DNA of 64,000 nucleotides from Desulfovibrio sp. 86 (GCF_902702915.1 NZ_LR738849.1:372001-436000); one strand, 5' to 3'. Counted from the stretch's first letter, positions 34,011-42,811 are shown. Numbers and translations: made by a program. The notes: a model not told the origin generated them from the sequence alone.

Positions 34011-35669
34011 ATGGCTACATCGTCAGATCAGACGCATGTTATCCGTTCGTGGACAACCAAGAGGGATAACAAGAAGAAAAAGCTTTCTTCTGTCGCTTCA
34101 ATGATGAAGGGGAAATTTCTTCCCACAAACAGGATTATTGATGCCTTTCATGCCCTGATTGAGCCCGGCGACACCGTTATTATGGAAGGTGTGCAGAAAC
34201 AGGCCGACTTTCTGTCCCGCTCGCTGGCGCAGGTCGATCCCAAAAAAATCCACGGCCTGGAAATGGTTTTGCACGCGATTGAGCGCCCTGACCATATCTC
34301 GATTTTTGAAGACGGCATCGCCTCTACGCTTGACTTCAGCTTTGCCGGGCCCCAAAGCCGCAAGGTTGCCGAGCTGCTTTCCAAGGGCGTCATCAAGGTT
34401 CGTTCGATGAACACCTACGTTGAACTTTCCGCCCGCCTGTTTGTCGATCTGATCCCCAAGGTGGCCCTGGTTTGCGCTGACGCCGCCGACGCCGAAGGCA
34501 ACCTTTACACCGGCGCCAACACTGAAGACACGCCTTCCATCATTGAAGCCACCTCCTTCAGCAACGGCATTGTCATTGTCCAGGTCAATGAAATCATGGA
34601 CAAGCTGCCCCGTATCGACATCCCCGGCGGGTGGGTTGATGTGATTGTCCAGGCCGACCGCCCGTTTGAAATGGAGCCCATCCAGACCCGCGACCCCAAG
34701 GACATCAGCGAGCTTCAGATTCTGATGGCCATGATGGCCATCCGCGGCATCTATGAAAAGCACAACGTCATTTCGCTTAACCATGGCGTTGGCTTTAACA
34801 CGGCGTCCATTGAACTTCTGCTGCCGACCTACGCTGCCAAACTTGGGCTCAAGGGCAAGATCTGCCGCAACTGGGTGCTCAACCCCCAGCCAACCCTTAT
34901 CCCGGCCATCGAAAGCGGATGGGTCGAAAGCGTGCACAGCTTCGGCAACGAAGACGGCATGCAGGAGTATATCAAAGCCCGCCCGGACATCTTCTTTACC
35001 GGGCCTGACGGCAGCCTGCGCTCAAACCGTGTTTTTTGTCAGCTGGCCGGTCACTACGCCATTGACCTCTTTGCAGGGTCCACGCTGCAAATCGACCCCG
35101 CAGGCAATACGTCCACAGTGACAAAGGGCCGTATCGCCGGCTTTGGCGGCGCACCCAACCTGGGCGGCGATGCCCGCGGGCGTCGCCACAGTTCGCCCGC
35201 ATGGCTCTCCACAATGGACACCACAAGTTCCACCGCTCACGGGCACAAACTGTGCGTGCAGATGGTGGAAACGTTCAAGGCCAGCGGTGTGCCGACCTTT
35301 GTGGAAAACCTTGACGCCATTGAAGTGGGCAAGGAAGCCAACCTGCCCTGCGCCCCCATCATGGTCTATGCGGAAGATGTGACGCACATCGTTACCGAAC
35401 AGGGCATTGCCTACGTGTACAAGGCCCAGTCCCTTGAAGAACGCCGGGCCGCCATCGGTGCTGTTGCCGGTGCGACCAACCTTGGCCTCAGCGCCAACCC
35501 CAAGAAAACAGCAGAACTGCGCCGCAGCGGTGTTGTCGCCTACCCCGAGGATCTCGGCATTGCCCGTTCCGAGGCCAAGCGTTCCCTTCTCGCGGCCAAG
35601 AACATGAAAGATCTTGTGGAGTGGTCTGGTGGTCTCTACGAACCCCCGGCCCGCTTCAGGAACTGGTAG
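34011..35669 (+). CDS. mdcA: Malonate decarboxylase alpha subunit, second copy
   Basis: 552 residues, same length as the first copy and strongly similar by eye from end to end (for example ASTLDFSFAGPQSRKVAELL, SLNHGVGFNTASIELLLPTY, GGLYEPPARFRNW). Differences are spread over the whole protein, so this is an old duplication or the import of a paralog, not a recent copy. All conserved MdcA blocks remain. The ATG at 34011 has GGAG seven bases before it; a frame extension to 33972 is unlikely. The next gene, mdcB, starts 12 bp after its stop. Confidence 0.95.
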   Translation: MATSSDQTHVIRSWTTKRDNKKKKLSSVASMMKGKFLPTNRIIDAFHALIEPGDTVIMEGVQKQADFLSRSLAQVDPKKIHGLEMVLHAIERPDHISIFEDGIASTLDFSFAGPQSRKVAELLSKGVIKVRSMNTYVELSARLFVDLIPKVALVCADAADAEGNLYTGANTEDTPSIIEATSFSNGIVIVQVNEIMDKLPRIDIPGGWVDVIVQADRPFEMEPIQTRDPKDISELQILMAMMAIRGIYEKHNVISLNHGVGFNTASIELLLPTYAAKLGLKGKICRNWVLNPQPTLIPAIESGWVESVHSFGNEDGMQEYIKARPDIFFTGPDGSLRSNRVFCQLAGHYAIDLFAGSTLQIDPAGNTSTVTKGRIAGFGGAPNLGGDARGRRHSSPAWLSTMDTTSSTAHGHKLCVQMVETFKASGVPTFVENLDAIEVGKEANLPCAPIMVYAEDVTHIVTEQGIAYVYKAQSLEERRAAIGAVAGATNLGLSANPKKTAELRRSGVVAYPEDLGIARSEAKRSLLAAKNMKDLVEWSGGLYEPPARFRNW

Positions 35670-35681
35670 GCAGGTAACGAT

Positions 35682-36611
35682 ATGGAGGCAGTTCTCGGAA
35701 CAGAGCACCTTTGGGACAGGCAACAGCTTTTGCCGGTAGACCTGACTGCAAAAGATTCACGCAAACTGTCAGGCAGTCCAGAAGATCTGACGCCAGAGGT
35801 ACTGGCAGATCTGGCTGTAAATGCCCTGATAAATGAGGTGGATCTAACGCCCAAGCCGGGGTTGGTGGACCAGCGAGGCTCAGGAACACACGTGGACCTC
35901 ACCCGCCAGCTTATGCACCGCTCTGCAAGATCATTGCGGGCATGCTTCAGGGCGATGGCCCATGAAGCCTTGATTCCTCAACCATATTCGTTGTTGAGGG
36001 AAAGGCTGGGGGCCATTGGACGTCAGGGCGAGATCGACATGTTTGCCGCCACTGAAGGCTGCAATACCCATAAAGGCGCCATTTGGGCCCTGGGATTGCT
36101 TGTTGCGGGGGCCTCCATTTGCCGCAAGGCAAAAAATCCTGCCGAGATGGCTGCTGTGGCTGGCGCCATTGCCAGATGCCCGGACCGTCATGTCCCGGTG
36201 CAGGACACGAACGGGAGCAAGGCTGTAAAGCGCTATGGCGTCAGCGGCGCGCGAGGTGAAGCCCAGGCTGACTTTCCACATGTCGTATGCGTTGGATTGC
36301 CGGCGCTGTGGGCGGCTCGCAACCGGGGATTGGCAGAAGATCATGCAAGGCTTGATGCCCTGATGGCGATTATGGCGGAGCTTGACGACACCTGCGTTTT
36401 GCACCGCGGCGGAGCAAAGGCCCTTGCCGCCACCAAACAGGGGGCACGCGAAGTGCTGCTCGTTGGGGGCACCGGCACCCAACGAGGCTATGAAGCCCTG
36501 ATGGCCTTGGACAAAAGGCTGTCCAGCCTGGGCGTTTCACCTGGCGGAAGTGGTGACCTGATAGCAGCAACGCTTTTTTTGGATTCAATGGTCCCAGGAT
36601 TCAACCTTTAG
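35682..36611 (+). CDS. mdcB: Triphosphoribosyl-dephospho-CoA synthase MdcB
   Basis: Makes 2'-(5''-triphosphoribosyl)-3'-dephospho-CoA, the precursor of the MdcC prosthetic group, from dephospho-CoA and ATP. The 309-residue product has the CitG/MdcB family sequences ALINEVDLTPKPGLVDQRGS, EIDMFAATEGCNTHKGAIWA, VKRYGVSGARGEAQADFPHV, DDTCVLHRGGAKALAATKQG and SPGGSGDLIAATLFLDS. About 35 N-terminal residues precede the conserved part. It is the third gene of the operon, closely spaced on both sides. Confidence 0.94.
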   Translation: MEAVLGTEHLWDRQQLLPVDLTAKDSRKLSGSPEDLTPEVLADLAVNALINEVDLTPKPGLVDQRGSGTHVDLTRQLMHRSARSLRACFRAMAHEALIPQPYSLLRERLGAIGRQGEIDMFAATEGCNTHKGAIWALGLLVAGASICRKAKNPAEMAAVAGAIARCPDRHVPVQDTNGSKAVKRYGVSGARGEAQADFPHVVCVGLPALWAARNRGLAEDHARLDALMAIMAELDDTCVLHRGGAKALAATKQGAREVLLVGGTGTQRGYEALMALDKRLSSLGVSPGGSGDLIAATLFLDSMVPGFNL

Positions 36612-36627
36612 CCTTTAGAGGTTCGTT

Positions 36628-36921
36628 ATGGAAACAATGCGTTTTGATTACCCGGCTTCGACCACGGTGCCCAAAAGGGTGTGCCTTGGCGTCGTAACTT
36701 CGGGAGACCTGGAAATACTGCTGCAGCCCTCAAGTGACGGGCGGTCCCATGTATTTGTTCAAACCAGCATCACCGGCTTTGGTGAAACCTGGAAAGCCGT
36801 GCTTGACTGGTTTTTCAGCACCTATACTGATGCTGCCGATATAGTGATTCATGATGCCGGCGCTACGCCCGGCACCGTAGCAATGCGTTTGCAGCAGACT
36901 GTGGAGGAAAGCAGATCATGA
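36628..36921 (+). CDS. mdcC: Malonate decarboxylase acyl carrier protein (delta subunit)
   Basis: 97-residue carrier that holds acetyl and malonyl through a phosphoribosyl-dephospho-CoA group. The serine that accepts the group is expected at position 25 in KRVCLGVVTSGDLEILLQPS, and Ser25 is present. GSITGFGETWKAVLDWFF-like sequence (here TSITGFGETWKAVLDWFF) is also family-typical. The stop overlaps the mdcD start as ATGA. GAGG lies nine bases before the ATG. Confidence 0.95.
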   Translation: METMRFDYPASTTVPKRVCLGVVTSGDLEILLQPSSDGRSHVFVQTSITGFGETWKAVLDWFFSTYTDAADIVIHDAGATPGTVAMRLQQTVEESRS

Positions 36922-37778
36922 GCGTGACCATGAACGAAGCAATCAATGAAGAATCGCGCCGCAGTTACATTGAACTGAAAGCCCGCGAACGTGCGCAACA
37001 GATCCTTGATCCGGGCACGTTCCACGAACTGCTTGGCCCCTTCGATCGCGTGGAGTCCGTTTGGTTGCCCATGCAGGGCATCGTTCCGCAGTCTGATGAC
37101 GGCTGCGTGGTCGCAAAGGGCAAAATCGACGGCCAGCCCGCTGTGGTCATCGCCATGGAGGGCAAATTTCAGGGCGGCAGCATAGGTGAAATATGCGGCA
37201 TGAAGATGGCCATGGCCTTTGCCCTTGCCCGCAAGGACAATGAAAAAGGCATCCCCACCCGCGCGGTTCTTTCCCTTGAGAGCGGCGGCGTGCGCCTGCA
37301 AGAAGCCAACATCGGCGAACTTGTCATTGCCGAAATTTATGCGGAACTGGTTGCACTGCGCAAATATACTCCGGTGGTTGTGGTGATCGCGGGCAACACG
37401 GGCTGCTTTGGCGGCATGTCGCTGGCAGCGGGGCTTTCCAGCTACGTTATCATGACCCGCCAGGCCCGCCTGAGCATGAACGGCCCGGAAGTTATTGAAC
37501 AGGAAGCCGGACTGGAAGAAATTGTTGCCAGTGACAAGGTCTTTGTCTGGGGCATGTGCGGTGGCGCTCAGCGTTACGCCACCGGCGCCGTTGATATTTT
37601 GGTTGAAGACGATGCTGATGCCATCACCGATGCTGTCAAGGACGTCTTCCGTAAAGGGCTCCCCCCTGTGCTGCGCACCAGCCAGTATGACCTCTTCATT
37701 CGCCGGCTGGAAGCAATGGATACCAGCAAGCAGTGGACAGCCGAAGACATCCGCAAAACCTGGAAGGAGATTGAGTGA
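36918..37778 (+). CDS. mdcD: Malonate decarboxylase beta subunit
   Basis: With MdcE it decarboxylates malonyl-S-MdcC to acetyl-S-MdcC. The 286-residue product has the carboxyltransferase (crotonase-like) fold: ARERAQQILDPGTFHELLGP, VAKGKIDGQPAVVIAMEGKF, GGSIGEICGMKMAMAFALA, LESGGVRLQEANIGEL, and AGNTGCFGGMSLAAGLSSYV, which should supply the oxyanion hole. No biotin subunit gene is nearby, consistent with the biotin-independent type. It overlaps mdcC (4 bp) and mdcE (1 bp). Confidence 0.95.
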   Translation: MSVTMNEAINEESRRSYIELKARERAQQILDPGTFHELLGPFDRVESVWLPMQGIVPQSDDGCVVAKGKIDGQPAVVIAMEGKFQGGSIGEICGMKMAMAFALARKDNEKGIPTRAVLSLESGGVRLQEANIGELVIAEIYAELVALRKYTPVVVVIAGNTGCFGGMSLAAGLSSYVIMTRQARLSMNGPEVIEQEAGLEEIVASDKVFVWGMCGGAQRYATGAVDILVEDDADAITDAVKDVFRKGLPPVLRTSQYDLFIRRLEAMDTSKQWTAEDIRKTWKEIE

Positions 37779-38611
37779 TGGGTAACAACGCTAAAGTATC
37801 GATGCGTGGACGCGCCTGGTTTGAAGCTTTGACCGGCAGCAACGGCAAACTGCCCGATGGCCCCGGTTCCCTGCTTGCGGCTGAAGCTCCTCTGGGCAAC
37901 GAACAGGCTGTCTTTGTGGGCCTTGCCCCTGACCCGCATGCGCGTTTTCCCCGCGTTAAAAACACGGAAGTTGGCCTTGAAGAAGGATTTTACGGCACCA
38001 GGGCCCTGCGCCAGGTCATGGCCCAGGATGCGGACAAGGCCGTGAAGCGCCCCATCATTTCGGTCGTTGACTCCATTTCGCAAGCGTATGGTCGGCGTGA
38101 AGAACTTGTGGGCATCCATATTGCCGCAGCTGCCATCATCGCCGCTTTTGCAGAAGCGCGCATGGCTGGCCACCCTGTGATTGCCCTGATTGTCGGCCGT
38201 GCCGTGTCCGGTTCATTCCTGACCCTTTGTGCCCAGGCCAACCACATGATTGCCTTCGATGACCCCGAAGTGCTCATCCACGCAATGTACAAGGATGCCG
38301 CAGCCCGCATCACCAAGCGCAGCGTGGCCGAACTGGACAAGCTCGGTGAAGAGATTGTGCCCATGGCGTATGACATTCGCTCGTTTAACAAGCTGGGCGG
38401 ACTGTACAAGCTGCTGCAGGTGGAAACCCCCGACGCCCCCAATGCCAGCACCGTCAAAAAGGTCAAGGATGTGCTGGCTGAAGCGGTTGCCGATGCGCGC
38501 AACACGCCCGCGACTCTTGACCGGCGTCTGGAAACTGAAGGCGCCAAGGAATACCGCAAAATGTCCATCAAGGTGCGCGACATGATGACCGCGCAATGGG
38601 CTGCAGTCTAG
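37778..38611 (+). CDS. mdcE: Malonate decarboxylase gamma subunit
   Basis: Partner of MdcD in the decarboxylase. The 277-residue product shows SMRGRAWFEALTG, VKRPIISVVDSISQAYGRRE, ALIVGRAVSGSFLTLCAQAN, MIAFDDPEVLIHAMYKDAAA and SVAELDKLGEEIVPMAYDI, all family-typical. AAGGAG lies seven bases before ATG 37778, which overlaps the mdcD stop (TGATG); a GTG one codon earlier is possible. A large hairpin follows its stop. Confidence 0.95.
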   Translation: MGNNAKVSMRGRAWFEALTGSNGKLPDGPGSLLAAEAPLGNEQAVFVGLAPDPHARFPRVKNTEVGLEEGFYGTRALRQVMAQDADKAVKRPIISVVDSISQAYGRREELVGIHIAAAAIIAAFAEARMAGHPVIALIVGRAVSGSFLTLCAQANHMIAFDDPEVLIHAMYKDAAARITKRSVAELDKLGEEIVPMAYDIRSFNKLGGLYKLLQVETPDAPNASTVKKVKDVLAEAVADARNTPATLDRRLETEGAKEYRKMSIKVRDMMTAQWAAV

Positions 38612-38622
38612 CCCCGTGCACG

Positions 38623-38655
38623 ATGGGGGGCATCACTGCAAGTGATGCCCCCCAT
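38623..38655 (+). terminator. Large hairpin between mdcE and mdcF
   Basis: Perfect 15-bp stem atggggggcatcact / agtgatgccccccat with a gca loop, 12 bases after the mdcE stop. There is no T-run, so it may be a partial terminator or an mRNA-stability element that sets the ratio of enzyme to transporter. Confidence 0.6.
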
Positions 38656-38846
38656 AACCACGAGCAAGGGCTGCCCAAACGCCTAAACGACAAAATGACA
38701 GGTGATCGGCTGGTGGCTCACACGATACCACGCTATTGCTGTTTATTCTGCTGTGATGTCGGCACATAAATCTGCGTTTGCGCGAACTGCCATGGTATTT
38801 CTTTGTCGATAGTACGGCATAAAAGAAAGGACTTACGGAGATCATG

Positions 38847-39836
38847 ATGGAAATATTGCAATCGCTTAGTGGGGTTTTTAGCTGCATGCTGATGATTGGC
38901 GTGGGCTTTTACCTCTCCAGCAAGAAATGGTTCGATCAGTCGTCAGCCAAATTGTTTTCCAAGATGGCCATGACCCTTACCATCCCCCTGTATATGATCG
39001 TCAGCATGATGAAGTCGTATACAAAGGCTGACCTCATGCAGCTGGGCGTGGTTGTTATTGTGCCGTTGTTAACGATGCTGATCACGTTTATTGTGGGCAT
39101 CATCACATCCGTTGTTTGCCGCATTCCCGATTACCGCCAGGGAACCTTCCGCTGCATGTTTTTTGTCGCCAACACCGCATTTATTGGATTTCCAGTAAAC
39201 GTGGCCTTGTTTGGCGACAAGGCCTTGCCCTACGCGGTCATGTACTACCTTGTTCAGTCGCTTCTCTTCTGGACGATTGGCACATATGCCATGAGCCTTG
39301 ACGGTCCCAAAATGGTTGCGCAGGGCCTGAGTGAAAACGATGAGCCCATGCAGTCTCCCAAGATTTTCAGCATGCAGACCGTCAAAAACATCCTGACCCC
39401 CCCGCTTATCGGTGCGATGGTTGCAATTTTGCTGATTGTAACTGACGTAAAACTTCCCAAATTCATCAGCTCTACCTTCGCGTCCTTCGGCGGCATGACC
39501 ACGCCGCTGGCCATGCTCTTCATCGGCATATCAATATTTCTGGTCAATCTGCGCTCCATCCGTCTGACATATGATGTTGTCATTCTGATTGCCGCGCGCT
39601 TTATCATTGCGCCGGCCATTATTGTAATCACCTGCCACTTCATAGAAGTGCCGGATCTGATGCGCAAGGTTTTCATCATTGAATCGGCCATGCCTGTCAT
39701 GACGCAGTGCTCCATTGCGGCGCGGGCCTTCAAGGCCGACTATTCCTATGTGGCTGTTGTTACAGCTGTAACCACATGCATGTCTTTAATTACAATTCCA
39801 ACGTTCTTCATACTCCTTTCGTTCGGGATTATCTAA
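38847..39836 (+). CDS. mdcF: AEC-family transporter MdcF (malonate carrier)
   Basis: About 329 residues with roughly ten membrane helices (SGVFSCMLMIGVGFYLSS, LGVVVIVPLLTMLITFIVGI, FFVANTAFIGFPVNVALFGD, PLAMLFIGISIFLVNL). The TAFIGFPV block and the weakly duplicated five-helix halves are typical of the auxin efflux carrier family, to which MdcF belongs. Genome position fixes malonate as the likely substrate. ATG 38847 was preferred to ATG 38844 because GGAG is then six bases upstream. A 230-bp gap with a hairpin separates it from mdcE. Confidence 0.88.
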   Translation: MEILQSLSGVFSCMLMIGVGFYLSSKKWFDQSSAKLFSKMAMTLTIPLYMIVSMMKSYTKADLMQLGVVVIVPLLTMLITFIVGIITSVVCRIPDYRQGTFRCMFFVANTAFIGFPVNVALFGDKALPYAVMYYLVQSLLFWTIGTYAMSLDGPKMVAQGLSENDEPMQSPKIFSMQTVKNILTPPLIGAMVAILLIVTDVKLPKFISSTFASFGGMTTPLAMLFIGISIFLVNLRSIRLTYDVVILIAARFIIAPAIIVITCHFIEVPDLMRKVFIIESAMPVMTQCSIAARAFKADYSYVAVVTAVTTCMSLITIPTFFILLSFGII

Positions 39837-39840
39837 AAGC

Positions 39841-39868
39841 AGTTCACCCCATGAAAATGGGGTGAACT
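39841..39868 (+). terminator. Hairpin with GAAA tetraloop between mdcF and the ligase-like gene
   Basis: Twelve-bp perfect stem agttcaccccat / atggggtgaact closed by a GAAA loop, just after the mdcF stop. No T-run; a terminator or RNA-processing or stability structure. Confidence 0.6.
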
Positions 39869-39895
39869 GTTCAATCATGCTGCCTGGAGGTGCCC

Positions 39896-40999
39896 ATGTG
39901 TCAAAAACAACTTGAAAATCTTGCAGCCGTTGTAGAAAAATTTGGCAGCGCCCCCACAATTGCAGACATGCCGCGCCGCACCCTTGCTGACAAGGGCATA
40001 AACGGGCCCACTGCGGCTCACGTTATTGAAGAAGTACATAGCCCCTACAACCTTGCATACCTGACGTTTACTACCGGCTCATCGGCTTTTCAGAACATTG
40101 TGGGCGTCACGTTTGAAGAGCTGCCCGACAGAAAGCGCGCCACGCAAAAAGCCCTGGAGATGGCCAACATTTCCAGGGGGGCGCACGCGCTTGTTACCTA
40201 TGCGCCGCTGGTAAATGTTTACTCCGCGCAAGCGCTGCACGAATACGGCATGACATGGTCTTTTTTGCTTCGCTCAAGCCGTGATGCGCTCATAGTGGCG
40301 CTGTGCAGGGACAAACCAAAAGTTTTGATTGGAGAATCCGGTTTTTTGAAGGTTGCGCTTGAAGACGTCGCCAATCTGGGACTTGCCGAAGCCATGCCGC
40401 GAGACTGCATCGTCCTCTGTTCAGGAACCCCTCTGGACCTGGACATCATCCCTCTCGCTCAAAAATACGGCTGGCAGATCCATGACCTGTACGGATGCCA
40501 GGAGTTCGGATGGATCGCTCTTGATGGACGCCCGTTGCGCGATGACATCTCCCTTGTGCCATCCCCCCTCGGAGATGATTACAAAGAGCTTGTACTTGGG
40601 GGTCTTCCGCTTGCAGACAGCTTTATCATTGGTGCAGGTGGGCATGAGTGCAACAGTAGCGGACAAATTTTGACGTACAGAAGAAAACGCACGCATCCAG
40701 AATATGAAGTACTGATAACAGCAACAACGTTTTCTGACCCGACAATAATAGAAAAAGCTGCGCGCAGTATTCTTCGCATAAAAAGCCGTGTGGTTAAAGT
40801 GCATCCGCATATCAAATGCAATGCGGAGGCGACAGAAATGCAGCTTGTGACAAACATGGCCCTCACAGAACGCGATGCCAAGCCTGCGGCAACAATTACC
40901 GGCCCGCAAAAAACGCGCTTGTTCGATTCTCTCGTGGAAGCTCAGATTGCCTTTCAGAAGGCCGGCAAGACAGACCCTACTTGGGTCAAAAAAAGCTGA
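39896..40999 (+). CDS. ANL/LuxE-PaaK-like adenylate-forming ligase in the mdc operon
   Basis: 367 residues, not an mdc gene that I recognise. LTFTTGSSAFQN at about 57-68 looks like the Ser/Thr/Gly phosphate loop of adenylate-forming enzymes (compare TSGTTG). DLYGCQEFGWIALDGRP at about 196-212 sits where the family has its Y-x-x-x-E motif. ILRIKSRVVKVHPHIKCNAE resembles the hinge and start of the C-terminal lid, which is short. Size and motifs recall LuxE acyl-protein synthetase and phenylacetate-CoA ligase. It lies exactly inside mdcF-X-mdcG while mdcH (malonyl-CoA:ACP transacylase) is missing. My inference is that it primes MdcC by ATP-dependent acetylation or malonylation. TGGAGG five bases before ATG 39896. 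Confidence 0.6.
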   Translation: MCQKQLENLAAVVEKFGSAPTIADMPRRTLADKGINGPTAAHVIEEVHSPYNLAYLTFTTGSSAFQNIVGVTFEELPDRKRATQKALEMANISRGAHALVTYAPLVNVYSAQALHEYGMTWSFLLRSSRDALIVALCRDKPKVLIGESGFLKVALEDVANLGLAEAMPRDCIVLCSGTPLDLDIIPLAQKYGWQIHDLYGCQEFGWIALDGRPLRDDISLVPSPLGDDYKELVLGGLPLADSFIIGAGGHECNSSGQILTYRRKRTHPEYEVLITATTFSDPTIIEKAARSILRIKSRVVKVHPHIKCNAEATEMQLVTNMALTERDAKPAATITGPQKTRLFDSLVEAQIAFQKAGKTDPTWVKKS

Positions 41000-41053
41000 A
41001 CGAGCAGATAGTTGCCACCGCCTCGACGTAAGATTACCGTAGCCGGAGTTGAT

Positions 41054-41779
41054 ATGCAGCAATACGAACGCCATACCCTGTTGGATATTAACTTTGAAGG
41101 AAGGATGCGGATTTTTACCGAGGCGGTGGCAAAAGGTTATGGCCGAGATGCCTGCTTGGAAATGCTATTGCCGGAGATGCAGAAGCCGGGGAAGGACAGC
41201 GTTGCCAGAGACAAAAGGTTTCTTGCCATTCCCGGAATTGTCAGACGCGAAGATACTGCCCCACGCCCGGGGGAAATCGCGGTGGGTTTTACCTCTGAGG
41301 CCTCGGGTGCCATGGGGCGCTTGCGCCTGCCTGGCTTTGTCCTGCCGGACGCGGTGCTGCGCTCGCGAACGCCTGTGGACGTTCTGCAACAAGCCCTTGG
41401 CTCTGCTTCTTTTTCCAGGACTCCAGCCCTTCAGGCTCTGGAGGCCGTAGTCACTTGCGGACTGCGGGGAACACGTATTGGAGTTTGGGGTTCAACAGGG
41501 TTGGAGCTTGCAACTGGCTACAAGTACACGCACAAGGCGTCGGATCTTGACGTGCAATTGCAACCCGAAGTGGGCTTGAGCCCCGATCTGCTGGAAGAGT
41601 GGCACGCATTGATGCTTACTGTAGAAAACAGGTTTGAGATCAGGATTGATGCAGAAATTCAGCTTAAAAGCGGATATGGCGTTTCATTAAAAGAGTGCTG
41701 CAAAAAAACAAAAACAGTACTTGGAAAAGGCCTGGATGACGTCAGACTGCTTTCAAGGGATGATATTTTTACAGGATAA
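41054..41779 (+). CDS. mdcG: Phosphoribosyl-dephospho-CoA transferase MdcG
   Basis: Attaches the prosthetic group made by MdcB to Ser25 of MdcC. The 241-residue protein shows the nucleotidyltransferase pair GVWGSTGLELATG and HKASDLDVQLQP (metal-binding Asp in SDLDV), and the N-terminal RHTLLDI expected for MdcG (consensus RHDLLW). FRIDAEIQLKSGYGVSLKE-like text (here IRIDAEIQLKSGYGVSLKE) matches the C-terminal part. GGAG six bases before ATG 41054. It follows the ligase-like gene by 54 bp. Confidence 0.92.
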   Translation: MQQYERHTLLDINFEGRMRIFTEAVAKGYGRDACLEMLLPEMQKPGKDSVARDKRFLAIPGIVRREDTAPRPGEIAVGFTSEASGAMGRLRLPGFVLPDAVLRSRTPVDVLQQALGSASFSRTPALQALEAVVTCGLRGTRIGVWGSTGLELATGYKYTHKASDLDVQLQPEVGLSPDLLEEWHALMLTVENRFEIRIDAEIQLKSGYGVSLKECCKKTKTVLGKGLDDVRLLSRDDIFTG

Positions 41780-41839
41780 TTATGTTAACTGGGGCGTTCC
41801 GCTCATTGTATCACTGTGTAAATTCAGGCTATAAAATAT

Positions 41840-42736
41840 ATGCAGTTAAAGTCAATACAATGTTTTATGGCGGTGTCCGAGTTGCTCAATTTTCACAGTG
41901 CCGCCGAACAGCTTGGCATGAGCCAGCCCGCACTTACGGCTCAGATACAGGCTCTTGAGGAGTGCCTTGGCGTCCAACTGTTTGTGAGAAACAGGCAAAA
42001 AACAGAACTTACCTATGCAGGAAATATTTTTCGCAAAGAAACTGCGGATCTGTTGCATATAGTTGACAGCGCCATTGCTCGAGCTCGAGCGACCGCGCAC
42101 GGCCTGGCCGGATATTTACGGATTGGATTCATATCAACAGCTGTGGCGGCAGGTGTTCTCTCACCATTGATTTCTGAATTCCGCCAGTTGAAGCCGGACA
42201 TCGAGTTGAACCTGCAAAGCATGTCCACAGAGTCTCAACTGGAAGCATTGCATGATGGAAGAATTGATATCGCCATTGTGCGCCTTCCATTAAAAAATAT
42301 TAATCACTTTGAAATCACGCCACTGTATTTTGAGCAACTCATTCTGCTATTGCCCAAAGCGCATCCTCTCTCATCAAGATCGTATATAGATTTATCTGAA
42401 CTTTCTGAGGTTCCTTTTATCCTCAATGCTCGCCATCGGGCCACAGGGTATTATGATTTTATTCAAAAAATGCTTTCCAACTCTGGCGTCATATTAAATA
42501 TACAGCAAGAAGTCGAAGAAATGTACACTCTGTGCTCGCTGGTTTCATCTGGTTTGGGGGTGGCTGTGGCTCCATGCTCTGTAAAATGCTACCGTTTGCC
42601 AGGAATTGAGTTTAAAAAATTGCCCGAACTGCCAAGGGTGGGCATTGCGCTTGTGACTCGAAAGAACGAAACGCTCGAGTATGTGCAGCTGTTTTCTGCC
42701 ATAGCAAAAGAGCGTAAAAATATTTCACATGATTAA
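41840..42736 (+). CDS. LysR-type transcriptional regulator, first of two
   Basis: 298 residues: winged HTH (LKSIQCFMAVSELLNFHSAA, EQLGMSQPALTAQIQALEEC, VQLFVRNRQKTELTYAG) and a periplasmic-binding-protein-like effector domain (LRIGFISTAVAAGVLSPLIS; LVSSGLGVAVAPCSVKCYRL). It stands after mdcG, where mdcR is found in several malonate loci. A likely target is the inverted repeat upstream of mdcA. It is AT-richer than the housekeeping genes. No strong ribosome site precedes the ATG. Confidence 0.88.
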   Translation: MQLKSIQCFMAVSELLNFHSAAEQLGMSQPALTAQIQALEECLGVQLFVRNRQKTELTYAGNIFRKETADLLHIVDSAIARARATAHGLAGYLRIGFISTAVAAGVLSPLISEFRQLKPDIELNLQSMSTESQLEALHDGRIDIAIVRLPLKNINHFEITPLYFEQLILLLPKAHPLSSRSYIDLSELSEVPFILNARHRATGYYDFIQKMLSNSGVILNIQQEVEEMYTLCSLVSSGLGVAVAPCSVKCYRLPGIEFKKLPELPRVGIALVTRKNETLEYVQLFSAIAKERKNISHD

Positions 42737-42811
42737 TCAGCAACGGCTTTTGTATTTCAAATAACCAGTACCTCCCGATGTAACTTTGCTGCCGTTGTGG
42801 AGGAGGACTTT

